Part shown: one piece after another, positions 53,010-63,383 of the stretch
Position numbering within the stretch: position 1 is the first letter of the stretch
How the letters are laid out: the number at the start of each line of letters is the position of its first letter
Assembly (NCBI RefSeq): GCF_900090045.1
Contig: NC_041780.1
Location: 610,001 to 674,000, forward strand
DNA: 64,000 bases
Direction: 5' to 3'
Source: Plasmodium malariae
Lineage: Eukaryota > Apicomplexa > Aconoidasida > Haemosporida > Plasmodiidae
Position numbers and translations under genes: made by a program
Notes under the pieces: model-generated
Seen by the model: the letters and a program-made list of their open reading frames with translations, nothing else
Databases searched by the model: none
What the model was told of the DNA's origin: nothing

Positions 53010-56009
53010 TTATATCTGCAGAAAAAATTGACGCATATCTTTTTCTAAGTCTTTGAGAACATTAACAGTTGAAGTATCACCACCAATTGAAGTTACCAAT
53101 GATTTTATTAAATCGTCGGAGAACTTTTTAGCCTCATTGATATGTTCATATTCCATGGAAAGTTCCTTATAAGCAGTAATGTCATTAGGTGGAACATTAC
53201 TTGCTTCTTTTCCGTTTTCCTTTTCCGATTCTTTATTTTTATCTTCAGCTTCGTTTATTTGAGAATTTTCTTCGCTTAAATCTTCACTAGTTTCTTCTGC
53301 TTCTTCTGCTTCTTCTGTTTCCCCCTCTTGTAGTATTTCTTGTACAATATTTTTTACATCTTCCTCTTTAATCTCTACTTTTTCCTCTTCCTTTTGTTGA
53401 TCTTCTTTTTCCTCTTCCTTTTGTTGATCTTCTTTTTCCTCTACAACCTTTTCATTCTCATCTACAGTGTTATGCGTAGTTCCCTCGGGTAAATTTACTG
53501 GATCAAGTATATTCTGTTTATCTTCTTTATCTTCTTCTACTTCTTTTACTTGTTGTTTATCTTCATCTTCTTCTTTTCCTTTTTCTTCACTATCAGTACC
53601 GCTTTCTTGAACTTCCCCCTGATCAGCTCTTTGTTGTTCTGCTTCTACTCTTCTTCCTGCTGCACTTTCTTCATCTGTAACATCACCAGTACTACTATCT
53701 TCATCTTCATGCTGTTTTTCCCTTTTAACTGATTCATCTCCTTTATGTATCACTGTTTCTACGTGGACCGTACTATCTGACTGTGGTAAATTTTTTGCTT
53801 GTTCTTGTGATAACGATGATGCTACATCTGCTGAGGGATCTTCTAACTTTTCAGGTGGACTACCTGGTAATGATCTTTCTTCATTTTCCAGTTGTTCATC
53901 TGATTCTGATTCTGGCAATCCTTCTCTATGGGTTGGTTGTGTCTCTCCATGTGGTTGAGAATGTTGTTGTGGTTGAAGCTGTGAATCGTTTTCTTCTTGT
54001 AATTGTTCCACTTTTTCTGGTGCTGATGGTGGCAATTCTGAAGGTGGTACTTCTTCCACTTTAGGTGCTTTATTGTCCTGATCCTGTTGACCATCTTGTA
54101 ATGTGGTTTCTGAATCGTCTGGATTATCTTCTGATACAGAAGGAGGCGTATCTCTAGTTGGTGAATTATCTGGTGTTAAATCCGACGATTCCGTACCCAA
54201 TTCTCCTGTAACGGGTTCTTTTGGATTAGGACCATCTGCAGATATACCTTCCCCTGCAGAGACATCTCTTTCTGTAAGCATAGATCCTTCTGTATCATCA
54301 TTCCTGGATTCAACTTCACTATTCTCCACGGGTTTACTTCTACCATCAACTTCAGTGCTTCCTTCTTCATCACTTTCAGGTTTATCTCTTTTAGAAATTT
54401 CTTCTTCACTAAGACCAGTAGACACTGTACCTCCCGCTTGATCTTGATGTACTGGAGTGACTTGCGGTGATGATTTGTCTTTTTCTTCTTCTTTTTCTTC
54501 CTCTTCTTCTTTATCTTCCTCTTCTTCTTTTCCTTTTTCTTCACTATCAGTACCGCTTTCTTGAACTTCCCCCTGATCAGCTCTTTGTTGTTCTGCTTCT
54601 ACTCTTCTTCCTGCTGCACTTTCTTCATCTGTAACATCACCAGTACTACTATCTTCATCTTCATGCTGTTTTTCCCTTTTAACTGATTCATCTCCTTTAT
54701 GTATCACTGTTTCTACGTGGACCGTACTATCTGACTGTGGTAAATTTTTTGCTTGTTCTTGTGATAACGATGATGCTACATCTGCTGAGGGATCTTCTAA
54801 CTTTTCAGGTGGACTACCTGGTAATGATCTTTCTTCATTTTCCAGTTGTTCATCTGATTCTGATTCTGGCAATCCTTCTCTATGGGTTGGTTGTGTCTCT
54901 CCATGTGGTTGAGAATGTTGTTGTGGTTGAAGCTGTGAATCGTTTTCTTCTTGTAATTGTTCCACTTTTTCTGGTGCTGATGGTGGCAATTCTGAAGGTG
55001 GTACTTCTTCCACTTTAGGTGCTTTATTGTCCTGATCCTGTTGACCATCTTGTAATGTGGTTTCTGAATCGTCTGGATTATCTTCTGATACAGAAGGAGG
55101 CGTATCTCTAGTTGGTGAATTATCTGGTGTTAAATCCGACGATTCCGTACCCAATTCTCCTGTAACGGGTTCTTTTGGATTAGGACCATCTGCAGATATA
55201 CCTTCCCCTGCAGAGACATCTCTTTCTGTAAGCATAGATCCTTCTGTATCATCATTCCTGGATTCAACTTCACTATTCTCCACGGGTTTACTTCTACCAT
55301 CAACTTCAGTGCTTCCTTCTTCATCACTTTCAGGTTTATCTCTTTTAGAAATTTCTTCTTCACTAAGACCAGTAGACACTGTACCTCCCGCTTGATCTTG
55401 ATGTACTGGAGTGACTTGCGGTGATGATTTGTCTTTTTCTTCTTCTTTTTCTTCCTCTTCTTCTTTATCTTCCTCTTCTTCTTTTTCTTCCTCTTTTTCT
55501 TTGCTTGATCCAGGATTATGTACAATTCCTGAAGCCCTTTCTTCAGAATTTGATTCATCTCTTGATAACTGTGTTTCTAATTGTCCATCTGGTAATGCAC
55601 TTGATTTTTCTTCTAATGGTTCATCTGATTGTGCCTCTAATTGTTCTTCTGATTGTGCCTCTAATTGTTCTTCTGATTGTGCCTCTAATTGTTCTTCTGA
55701 TTGTGCCTCTAATTGTTCATCTGATTGTGCCTCTAATTGTTCATCTGATTGTGCCTCTAATTTTGCTTCTAACTGTGCCTCTAGTTGTGCCTCTAGTTGT
55801 GCCTGCAATTGTGCTTCTACTTGGGAATCTGCATTATCCTGTTCATCTTTTAAAGAAATATTTTTTCCTGAAAATCCATTTCGTAAATTATGTTTTACTT
55901 CAACTGTATTTTCTTCTTTATGAACTTCATTTCTGGATGTTCCACTGCCTTCATTTATACATAGATTTATAAAAAATAAGAAAAAGGAGATATGTAACAC
56001 TTTATTCAT
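53010..56009 (-). CDS. MSP3: MSP3-like protein, member 8, with a 318-residue internal tandem duplication (999 aa)
   Basis: Single exon. The signal peptide is MNKVLHISFFLFFINLCINE, with canonical NLRNG at 41-45, then FSGKNISLKDEQ. Residues about 65-130 are repeats of the type EEQLEAQS. From about residue 178 to 813 the protein is two consecutive copies of the same 318-residue segment, with identical DNA in every part I compared. Each copy runs from a Glu/Lys/Asp-rich start (KGKEE) through SSPQVTPVHQDQAGGTVSTG to RRVEAEQQRADQGEVQESGT. The C-terminal module (about 831-999) begins NILDPVNLPEGTTHNTVDEN, contains EEDVKNIVQEILQEGETEE, and ends GGDTSTVNVLKDLEKDMRQFFL, very close to member 5. Without the duplication it would be 681 aa, a usual size for this family. 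Confidence 0.83.
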   Translation of the reverse strand: MNKVLHISFFLFFINLCINEGSGTSRNEVHKEENTVEVKHNLRNGFSGKNISLKDEQDNADSQVEAQLQAQLEAQLEAQLEAKLEAQSDEQLEAQSDEQLEAQSEEQLEAQSEEQLEAQSEEQLEAQSDEPLEEKSSALPDGQLETQLSRDESNSEERASGIVHNPGSSKEKEEEKEEEEDKEEEEEKEEEKDKSSPQVTPVHQDQAGGTVSTGLSEEEISKRDKPESDEEGSTEVDGRSKPVENSEVESRNDDTEGSMLTERDVSAGEGISADGPNPKEPVTGELGTESSDLTPDNSPTRDTPPSVSEDNPDDSETTLQDGQQDQDNKAPKVEEVPPSELPPSAPEKVEQLQEENDSQLQPQQHSQPHGETQPTHREGLPESESDEQLENEERSLPGSPPEKLEDPSADVASSLSQEQAKNLPQSDSTVHVETVIHKGDESVKREKQHEDEDSSTGDVTDEESAAGRRVEAEQQRADQGEVQESGTDSEEKGKEEEEDKEEEEEKEEEKDKSSPQVTPVHQDQAGGTVSTGLSEEEISKRDKPESDEEGSTEVDGRSKPVENSEVESRNDDTEGSMLTERDVSAGEGISADGPNPKEPVTGELGTESSDLTPDNSPTRDTPPSVSEDNPDDSETTLQDGQQDQDNKAPKVEEVPPSELPPSAPEKVEQLQEENDSQLQPQQHSQPHGETQPTHREGLPESESDEQLENEERSLPGSPPEKLEDPSADVASSLSQEQAKNLPQSDSTVHVETVIHKGDESVKREKQHEDEDSSTGDVTDEESAAGRRVEAEQQRADQGEVQESGTDSEEKGKEEDEDKQQVKEVEEDKEDKQNILDPVNLPEGTTHNTVDENEKVVEEKEDQQKEEEKEDQQKEEEKVEIKEEDVKNIVQEILQEGETEEAEEAEETSEDLSEENSQINEAEDKNKESEKENGKEASNVPPNDITAYKELSMEYEHINEAKKFSDDLIKSLVTSIGGDTSTVNVLKDLEKDMRQFFLQI
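53569..55484. repeat. 954-bp perfect in-frame tandem duplication
   Basis: Sequence from 53569 recurs exactly 954 bp further on (for example ttcttttcct at 53571 and at 54525). Identity continues to about 55484, where the copies part inside a cttcttcttt tract. Unit length is divisible by three. Both junctions fall in the Glu/Lys-coding low-complexity tract, which suggests unequal exchange there. Confidence 0.93.
55620..55815. repeat. 24-bp coding repeat (EEQLEAQS) in member 8
   Basis: About six or seven copies of a 24-bp unit (gattgtgcctctaattgttc), then degenerate shorter units encoding QLEAQLEA. Confidence 0.88.
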
Positions 56010-57873
56010 TGTCTATTATAATTTTAAAAAATATGAAAAAAATTATATCACATTAAAAAGTTGGAAAATAATGAACGGATAGTACATATTTAAGAAGAGG
56101 GGTAACATTGGTTTTAACTGTTTTATTTTATTTTTTCTTTAGCAAAAATAGAAAAATGACAATTATTAATTTTGTTATCTGCAATGAAATATTTTTTTAT
56201 AAAATTAATTTTTAATAAACATAAATATTACATTATTTATGTTTCACAGAGGTGGTAGAAAAATTTTAATTGTAAAATGCTTAATTTTCTGAAAATGATC
56301 AGAAAAAATCTACGAAAAAAAAAAAAAATAAATATATATATATATATAGCCATATATAATATGTGTATATATATATGCTTAACACACGAACTTCGGTTTT
56401 TCGATGACGTTGACTCAGCTAATGAATTTTCTTTTAAATATTATTTTTTATTTAAACAATAAAAATTACCTAATATTTGCATAAACTTCAAATAACTTTT
56501 CGATTTGGAATAGCAGAAACGTATATATTATGGGTGCATTAGAACAGTTCATTTTAAAAAAGAGGGGAAATTAACTTGATCTTCATTTTCCTTTAACATT
56601 TTTAATACTACTTTAATTTTCATTTAAAGAACAAAAACAATCGAAGTTGTATAGTAGACGTCTATATTTTTAAATATTATCTTCAGAATATTTCATCAAT
56701 TGTATTATGCACATTTATCCATAAAATTAAAATAAAATCTGAAGTTAAAAATGAAGTTAAACTTGCAATTAAAATTAGAATAATTTTTCCATCTGTGGTG
56801 TTTCACTTTATTATATGAATAAATAAAAAAAGAAAAAAAAGAAAAAAAAAAATGAACAATAATAAATAATTAAAGAGGACAGTGAAATTCGTTAATTTGT
56901 AAATAATATAAAATGTGAAGTAGTGTAATGTAATAGCATTTCCTAGTGAACACCATATTATGACGAGTAATGGAGAAAAGGAAAAATTATATTATAGATG
57001 CATTATAACTAATTGACATGATGTTTCACAAATGTAACATGTAACTAAATCCGTTAAAGCAGTTAATTATTGTGTTATTTTCATGTTGTTCCAAAAAGTG
57101 CAGTAATTCTTTTTAATTATATATAAATTAATATACTCTAATGTTCCAAATAAGATTATAAACTTTAGTATCACTGCAGCTTCCACTGATTTATAATTTT
57201 ATACTTGTGTGCGGGGATTATTTTTTATCAATATTATGAGTTTAGTAGCATCAGATTAATCAACACACGTTTAAAAAAAATAAATAATGACATTCTAATA
57301 ACGTATAATATTTTAACAAAATGGAATTCATTCCTTTAGCTGCACCGTGTACAGAGCTTTATGCCATTATATCATTCTAGCATTCCAGCATTATCCCATT
57401 TTTTTTTTTTATATTTCACTTTTTTTTAATTCATCACCTCTTCTATTTATTCTTCTATTTATTCTTCTATTTATTCTTCTATTTATTCTTCTATTTATTC
57501 TTCTATTTATTCTTCTATTTATTCTTCTATTTATTCTTCTATTTATTCTTCTATTTATTCTTCTATTTATTCTTTTATTTATTCTTCTATTTATTCTTCT
57601 ATTTATTCTTCTATTTATTCTTTTATTTATTCTTCTATTTATAATCATTTTTTATTTAGTGGCCCTTTTATGACTCTGCGTAAAATTGAGATGAACTGAT
57701 TAATTTTTAATTTTTTTTTTTTTCCCATTTATATATGACATTTAATAATGTTTATAATTCATTATGTTTCAGGGTGGTATGGAGTTAAATTAATGGTTTC
57801 ACAATTTTCCAAATGTTTTAACCACTTTTTGTTAGGTACCCCTACTTCATATACATATAAACGCGACAAAACA
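56010..57873. other. Spacer between member 8 and pseudogene member 9
   Basis: No gene. It holds the upstream block of member 8 that resembles member 6, AT-rich sequence, and a 12-bp repeat array listed separately. Confidence 0.65.
57435..57642. repeat. 12-bp repeat (ctatttattctt)
   Basis: About seventeen copies, nearly perfect; two copies carry ttttattt. The open frames on both strands (LFILLFIL, NRRINRRI) are artefacts of the period of 12. Confidence 0.92.
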
Positions 57874-59418
57874 TCACTTTATATTTTTATCTTTATTTTG
57901 AGAAAACATGTCCATATTATGTGCAAAATTTTTGGGCGTGTTAAAAAGGGGTACATTGCTACAACCCACATTTACCATTGTTTTTACTAATTGGTTTGAC
58001 ACTCTTTTAACATCATTAATGTTTCTGTAATATCTGGAAAGGGAATTATTTGCATTCATATCGTTTGGTATAAAGTTATTCACTTCTTCATCTTGTCCAT
58101 TTTTTCCATCTGTTTCATGAGCTATTTTGTGAACATCCGATTATTTCATTTCGTCCTCTTCTAAATCTATATCTGTATGCTCCACCACTTCTTTAAATTC
58201 TTTTTTATGCTTATTTCTGCATTTACGTATTTCCTCCTTCAATTCTTCCTCCCTATCGGGGGTATAATTTCCATATTCTGGCGCCATATTTAAAAGTTCT
58301 AGTATATCTAGTTTTCCTATCTTTATAATTTGTTTAGGGATTGTCGTTTTTCCCTCCAAATGCATTTTTCTAACCAGTTTCCTTTCTGTTGATTGTAATA
58401 ATGGTTCTTCTTTTTTTTTTTATTTTTTATTTTTATTCCTTTTTCCTATAGTAATAGTGGTGATAGTATATTTGTTTTATCTCTTTTTTGTTGTAATGAT
58501 AAACCTTGTTCATTTTCGTTTACCAATTCTAATGCTTCATTCGCTTTTTTTTCTGTTTCTTGTAATGTTCCTGATTGAGGTCCTTTTTTATCTTGTAATT
58601 CGCTTAGTGATTTTTTTAAAGACATATATCGTAATAATGATATTGGTTTTGTTTGTTCTGTTATTAACTCTTCCAGTTGTGCATTATTTGATTTATACTA
58701 TTTTTTTTCTAATATATATTCTTTTTCTTTTTTGTTAATACCTCTTAATGATGGTAATATTGACATGTCTTCTTTTTATGAGTCTTCAGATAAGTGCGAC
58801 AGGTATTTGCTTTGGTTCATGTTCTACTAATGTATTATTTTGTGCTTGAGTTTGCTCTTTCTGTGAGTTTTCTACTTTTTCTGATGGCTCCCTCTTCGGT
58901 GTGGTACTTTCGCTTCTCACTGCTTCTTCTTCTGAGTGGGCTTTTAATTTTTCTTTTTCCTCTTCTTGTTCTTCATTACATTCAACTACCTTCGAACCTT
59001 GTGCCAAAACAAGACATTCCAAATCTGATATAATTGTTGATGATAATTGTTCTGGTTGTGGATTACTTCCACTCTGTTCTTGCATTTTCAACAATTTAGG
59101 TTTGGCTAATGTGGAAGTTTTTGAACTTGAATTATCTCTATATTCTATAATATCTTACTTCTGTATAATATTGCTAATATCTGCACTTCCTACCTTTTTA
59201 GAACTAATTACAGTTAAATTATTATTAAGTTCTTGTGCATCTATATAATTTTGTTCATCTTGTAATGAAGCCTCTTCTATTGAAAAATCATTTAGTAAAT
59301 TATGTTTTATGCCATCTATGTTTTGCTCCTTTAGGACCTAATTTTGTAATTCTTCTTTTACACATAAAAAAAAATCAAAAAGGAATAAATAAAAGGCAAG
59401 GTGAATTATTTTACACAT
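57874..59418 (-). pseudogene. MSP3-like pseudogene, member 9
   Basis: The start at 59418 gives MCKIIHLAFYLFLFDFFLC, a family signal peptide. The frame then meets an in-frame TAG after KEELQN, continues through a decayed signature NLLND and FSIEEASLQDEQN, and meets a TAA near 59155. The middle is heavily decayed and partly frame-shifted (58380-58780). A degraded C-terminal module is recognisable: DILELLNMAPE for the usual NILEPVNLPxG, an acidic DIDLEEDE stretch, a TAA at 58141-58143, and then the end region NDVKRVSNQLVKTMV with LFNTPKNFAHNMDMF for VNTLKDLEKDMRQFF. It appears older and more decayed than pseudogene member 3. Confidence 0.82.
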
Positions 59419-59626
59419 TATAAATGTATATATGAATATACATATATATATATGTTTATGTATATGTATATGTATATGTGTAAATATTTATTTTAATTTA
59501 TGTTTTCCCTTTAAAATTACAAAATTTAAAGATCATCAAAAAGGGGCAGAAAAAATATAAAAATTGTTCGTTAATTGAGAACTATCTTCAATGTGCAAAC
59601 TTTTATTAAAATAAAAAAATTACACC

Positions 59627-59661
<35 letters not shown>

Positions 59662-61232
59662 CATTCATACGAGTAATTACGATGATATCTTTCACCTAAA
59701 ATTTGTTTTACTATATATATGCAGACATATAGATATACATGTATATACATTTATATATTCATAATGAACGTTTATGTTTCATTAAACGTGTAACAGTGGC
59801 ACATTTCCAGAGTGAAAAGGTAAAAAAAGCCTATAAAAATAAGAAAATAAATATATTTCTCATCTGATAAAATGTATACTATTTCATAAACTCATTTTCG
59901 TTTTTGTTTGAAATTGTGTTCTCTATTTAGATGGTAGAAACCATTCGAACTCTGTAACAACTTATACAAATCACCTTCAGATTTATTGAAGTGCCAATGT
60001 GAGTTACGTGTACAGGTAGAAAAATTCTATTTTTCTAACAAATGTGCCGTTAGAATCTTTATATTCCTTTAATTTTTTTTTTTTTTTTTAACACTATCGT
60101 AATTTTTACTTAATAAATATAAATAATTTGAAGTTACATAGAACATGTTCTTCTATGCATTGCGCATATTATTTTAATTTTAATTTTAATTTTTTTTTTT
60201 TTCAAAATCTGCTTGGCAGGTTTAGGTAAAGGGTAAAAATATTTTCACTAACTGTAATGCTTTATTTAAATTATTACAAAACAAATAATTAAAATTTGTT
60301 AAAAATTATATTAAATCAAGTTTATAAAAAATGTAGTATCACTTTATATTATATATCTTCATATAATATAACTTCATATAATATAACTTCATATAATATA
60401 ACTTCATATAATATAACTTCATATAATATAACTTCATATAATATAACTTCATATAATATAACTTCATATAAATCATATAATATAACTTCATATAATATAA
60501 CTTCATATAATATAACTTCATATAATATAACATCATATAATACAACATAATAATGCACGTAATTCATGTATGTTTATTTTGTTCCTCATGACAAAATAAG
60601 GAAATTTTAATCCTTATTGAGAAATTAATAATTGCTTTACTATTTTATATATACGAAATGGTATAAATAAAAAAAGTTATAATAAATGACTGTTGAGTTA
60701 CGTCCCTTTTTCTAAAAAGGAAGAAAAGCCTATTTTTAGCTCCTCCAAAATATATTATTGTTATACATAACAAATAAGTGAATTGCTTTATATAATAGGG
60801 TTTTAGTCTGTTCTTCGCCTAGATTATTTGATTACGTGCTACAAAATATTTCCTACATATCTACAGGTATAATTTCGTAGTTTAAAATTCACTAGCACAA
60901 AATTATAAAATTATATATATTCTAATCTAATGTGATATTCGAATGGAATAAAAATTATTCTTTTATGCTTTTTACATACATTATATTCTATATTTTATAA
61001 CACCTATATGCTAGTTATACTTTACCTTTTTATAATCTCTTTCTAATGAGGAATCCATTTAAATATGAATCTTCCCACTTGCTCTTGTATCATGAGATGA
61101 CATATAACAATTCGTTAATATGAATCTAACTATGCATGATGAGAGGTATTTTTTTTTTTTTTTTTTTTTTTTTAATTTTTAATTTTTTACGTTGTCTTTT
61201 ATAATGATAGTTTATAGGAGTAACTGTTTAAA
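59419..61232. other. Spacer between pseudogene member 9 and member 10
   Basis: No gene. It has TATATG repeats next to the pseudogene start, a poly(A) run ending in ggggggg (59628-59662, notable because G runs are rare here), a 15-bp repeat array, and a poly(T) run (61149-61172). Confidence 0.65.
60350..60545. repeat. 15-bp repeat (ttcatataatataac)
   Basis: About thirteen copies, near-perfect apart from one shortened unit (aaatcatataatataac near 60470). Open frames here on both strands are repeat artefacts. Confidence 0.92.
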
Positions 61233-63059
61233 TTATTCTATATTGCAATGATTATTATATAAATACCATTCGTAAATAAATGTGTTATATAGTTCTTCTC
61301 CAAATATTTGTATATTTAGGTAATAGTTAATCATATCATTAACTAAATTGTTGAGAGTATCTAAAACTGAAATGTCATCATCAAATGAATTTATCAAAGA
61401 ATTCATTGTCATTTCAGTTGTTTTTATAAATTTATTCATAATATCATATTCTTCAGAAAGTGATATCCAAGGTTCAGTATCAATTAACAAAATATTGTTA
61501 TCTTTTTCTCCCCCTACTACATCCTCTACTTTATCTACTTCTTGCTCTCCTTTTTCTTCCTCCTCTTCCTCGTTCTTCTGTTCGTCAGTGTCCATTTCTA
61601 CTTCCTCTTGGTATAGTTCAGCTTCTCCTTTTTCGCCTTCTTCCTCTTCTACTTGTTCTTTTTTTTCCTCTACTACTTCCTTATTATAGATTATATTATT
61701 ACTTTCCTCCGGAGATAAACTTACTGTCTGTGGTAAATTTTGATCTTCTACCTTATGCGATGTGGCAGGTTCTTTGTTTTCTTTTGGTAGTAGTTGCTGT
61801 TGTTGTTGCTGCTGCTGCTGATGTTGTGGTATTGTTGTTGTTGTTGGTGGTGATGGTGGTTGCTGTTGTTGTTGTTGTTGTTGTTTCTGCTGCTGCTGCT
61901 GTTGCTGTAGTGTTGATGCTGGTGCTGGTGCTGGTTGTTGTTGTTGTTGTTGCTGCTGCTGCTGTGGTTGTTGTTGTTGCTGCTGCTGTTGTTGCTGTTG
62001 CTGTTGCTGTTGTTGCTGCTGCTGTTGCTGCTGCTGTTGCTGTTGCTGCTGCTGTTGCTGTTGCAGTAACTTATGCTGTTGTTGTCGCAGCAGCTTATGC
62101 TGTAGTTGATTCTGTAGTGGTAATGATTGATCTACCCGTTTTCCTAATGTACCTCCTTCACCTAGTTTTTGTTGAATTCCACTTAATAACGATGTTTGTT
62201 CTGAGTCTGAATTATCTTCTGGTTTTTCATTTTTAGGTGTAACATCTAAATCCTGAGGTATATCCCTCTTTTCCGAAACTGTTCCTGCTTCTTCTGTGTC
62301 TGTTTGTAATTGCTGTTTTTTTCCTTTGAGTAGTCCACTATCTTCTAGCACTTCTGCTAATAGTGATTCAGCTCTTTCTGGTGGTCCTCCCAATGGTTCC
62401 ACAATTAATTGTCCTTTTAGTTCTTGCGAATCTTTTGATGTATCTAGTTTTTGTAAATCCCCTTCAGATGGACTTACTTCTCGTGATGATCCTTCAGGTT
62501 GTAATGAAGCGTCCTCTTCTGATCGCCCTTCTGATTGTTCTTTTGGAGTCGTTTCTTCTTCTCTCTGTCCTGTTTTCTTTTCCCTTGATACTCCAAGTAC
62601 TGTTCCTCTTTCCCCGCTATCTGCTGAATCAGGAGAAACATCATTTTCAGAAAGATGTTGCACATTACTTGTTTCATGTGCTGATATATGTTGTTCTAAT
62701 TGTGGATATATCGTATTTTTTGTCTTAACGTTTAGATTCGATCCGACTGATTCATCAGATGTTGAGCTTAAGTTTACATTCATAGAATGTGTATCTGTTT
62801 GTTCGTTTGAAGTGTTGTTGACATCACTTCCATTTTCTAATATTTCATTATTATCTTCATCTGGATTATTTTCATCATTATTATAATGTACTACTTTTGG
62901 ATTATTTTGTACATCTTGTGATATGATACCACTTACTGGAAGACCTTTTCTTAAATTTGTTTTTCCCTGATGTATAATTTCTTTACTTGCAACATTATTT
63001 TCATATATATATAAATTAAAAAAAAATAAATATAAGAAAATATTAAAAACTTTCTTCAT
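61233..63059 (-). CDS. MSP3: MSP3-like protein, member 10, divergent, with poly-Gln tract (608 aa)
   Basis: Single exon. The signal peptide MKKVFNIFLYLFFFNLYIYE resembles my recollection of P. vivax MSP3 N-termini more than the other members do. The signature is NLRKG (35-39). The middle is Ser/Glu/Asp/Asn-rich and then becomes a long Gln tract (nucleotides about 61795-62110), with an uninterrupted run of over 30 Gln, then Pro/Ala and His/Gln parts. The C-terminal module (about 441-608) is the most divergent: QTVSLSPEESNNIIYNKEVV replaces the NILEP...HNTVDxDE motif. The end keeps DDDISVLDTLNNLVNDMINYYL and then has a longer tail, EELYNTFIYEWYLYNN, comparable with the EHFDEFIY tail of members 4 and 6. 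It is the outermost member seen; more may follow beyond the window. Confidence 0.75.
   Translation of the reverse strand: MKKVFNIFLYLFFFNLYIYENNVASKEIIHQGKTNLRKGLPVSGIISQDVQNNPKVVHYNNDENNPDEDNNEILENGSDVNNTSNEQTDTHSMNVNLSSTSDESVGSNLNVKTKNTIYPQLEQHISAHETSNVQHLSENDVSPDSADSGERGTVLGVSREKKTGQREEETTPKEQSEGRSEEDASLQPEGSSREVSPSEGDLQKLDTSKDSQELKGQLIVEPLGGPPERAESLLAEVLEDSGLLKGKKQQLQTDTEEAGTVSEKRDIPQDLDVTPKNEKPEDNSDSEQTSLLSGIQQKLGEGGTLGKRVDQSLPLQNQLQHKLLRQQQHKLLQQQQQQQQQQQQQQQQQQQQQQQQQQQQQQQQPQQQQQQQQQQPAPAPASTLQQQQQQQKQQQQQQQQPPSPPTTTTIPQHQQQQQQQQQLLPKENKEPATSHKVEDQNLPQTVSLSPEESNNIIYNKEVVEEKKEQVEEEEGEKGEAELYQEEVEMDTDEQKNEEEEEEKGEQEVDKVEDVVGGEKDNNILLIDTEPWISLSEEYDIMNKFIKTTEMTMNSLINSFDDDISVLDTLNNLVNDMINYYLNIQIFGEELYNTFIYEWYLYNNHCNIE
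61795..62110. repeat. CAG/CAA (poly-Gln) coding tract in member 10
   Basis: Read on the + strand as ctg/ttg triplets. CAG and CAA are mixed irregularly, and His, Pro, Ala and Leu codons interrupt it. Confidence 0.9.
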
Positions 63060-63350
63060 TTTTGAATCTTAAATTAGTTAAAAAAAAAATTTTATTAAAC
63101 ACAAAAAGGAAAAGAGAAGTCAAAGAAAATAATTTTAAAAATATTCATGTTTTGACACTTCTTTTTTTTTTTTTTTCCAAAAAAATTATAAAACTCGTAG
63201 ACGTTTTTTTAAATCATTGAGTTAGTTACCAACCAGAAAATAAATCTATATATTAAGAATAAAATATAGACTAATGCGATCTGCACATTTTAAAAGGTAA
63301 TACTATTGTACGTGTAAAAGTAAGGAATTTTGGAAAATAAAAGTGTACAG

Positions 63351-63383
<33 letters not shown>

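Noticed and set aside
57347..57673. 108-codon LFILLFIL frame resembling membrane segments
   Set aside because: Pure 12-bp repeat translation.
60296..60567. Repeat frames (SYNITSYNIT, LYYMKLYYMK)
   Set aside because: Translations of the 15-bp repeat in a spacer.
61460..62236. 258-codon Val/Ala/Leu-rich plus-strand frame
   Set aside because: Antisense of the Gln tract in member 10.
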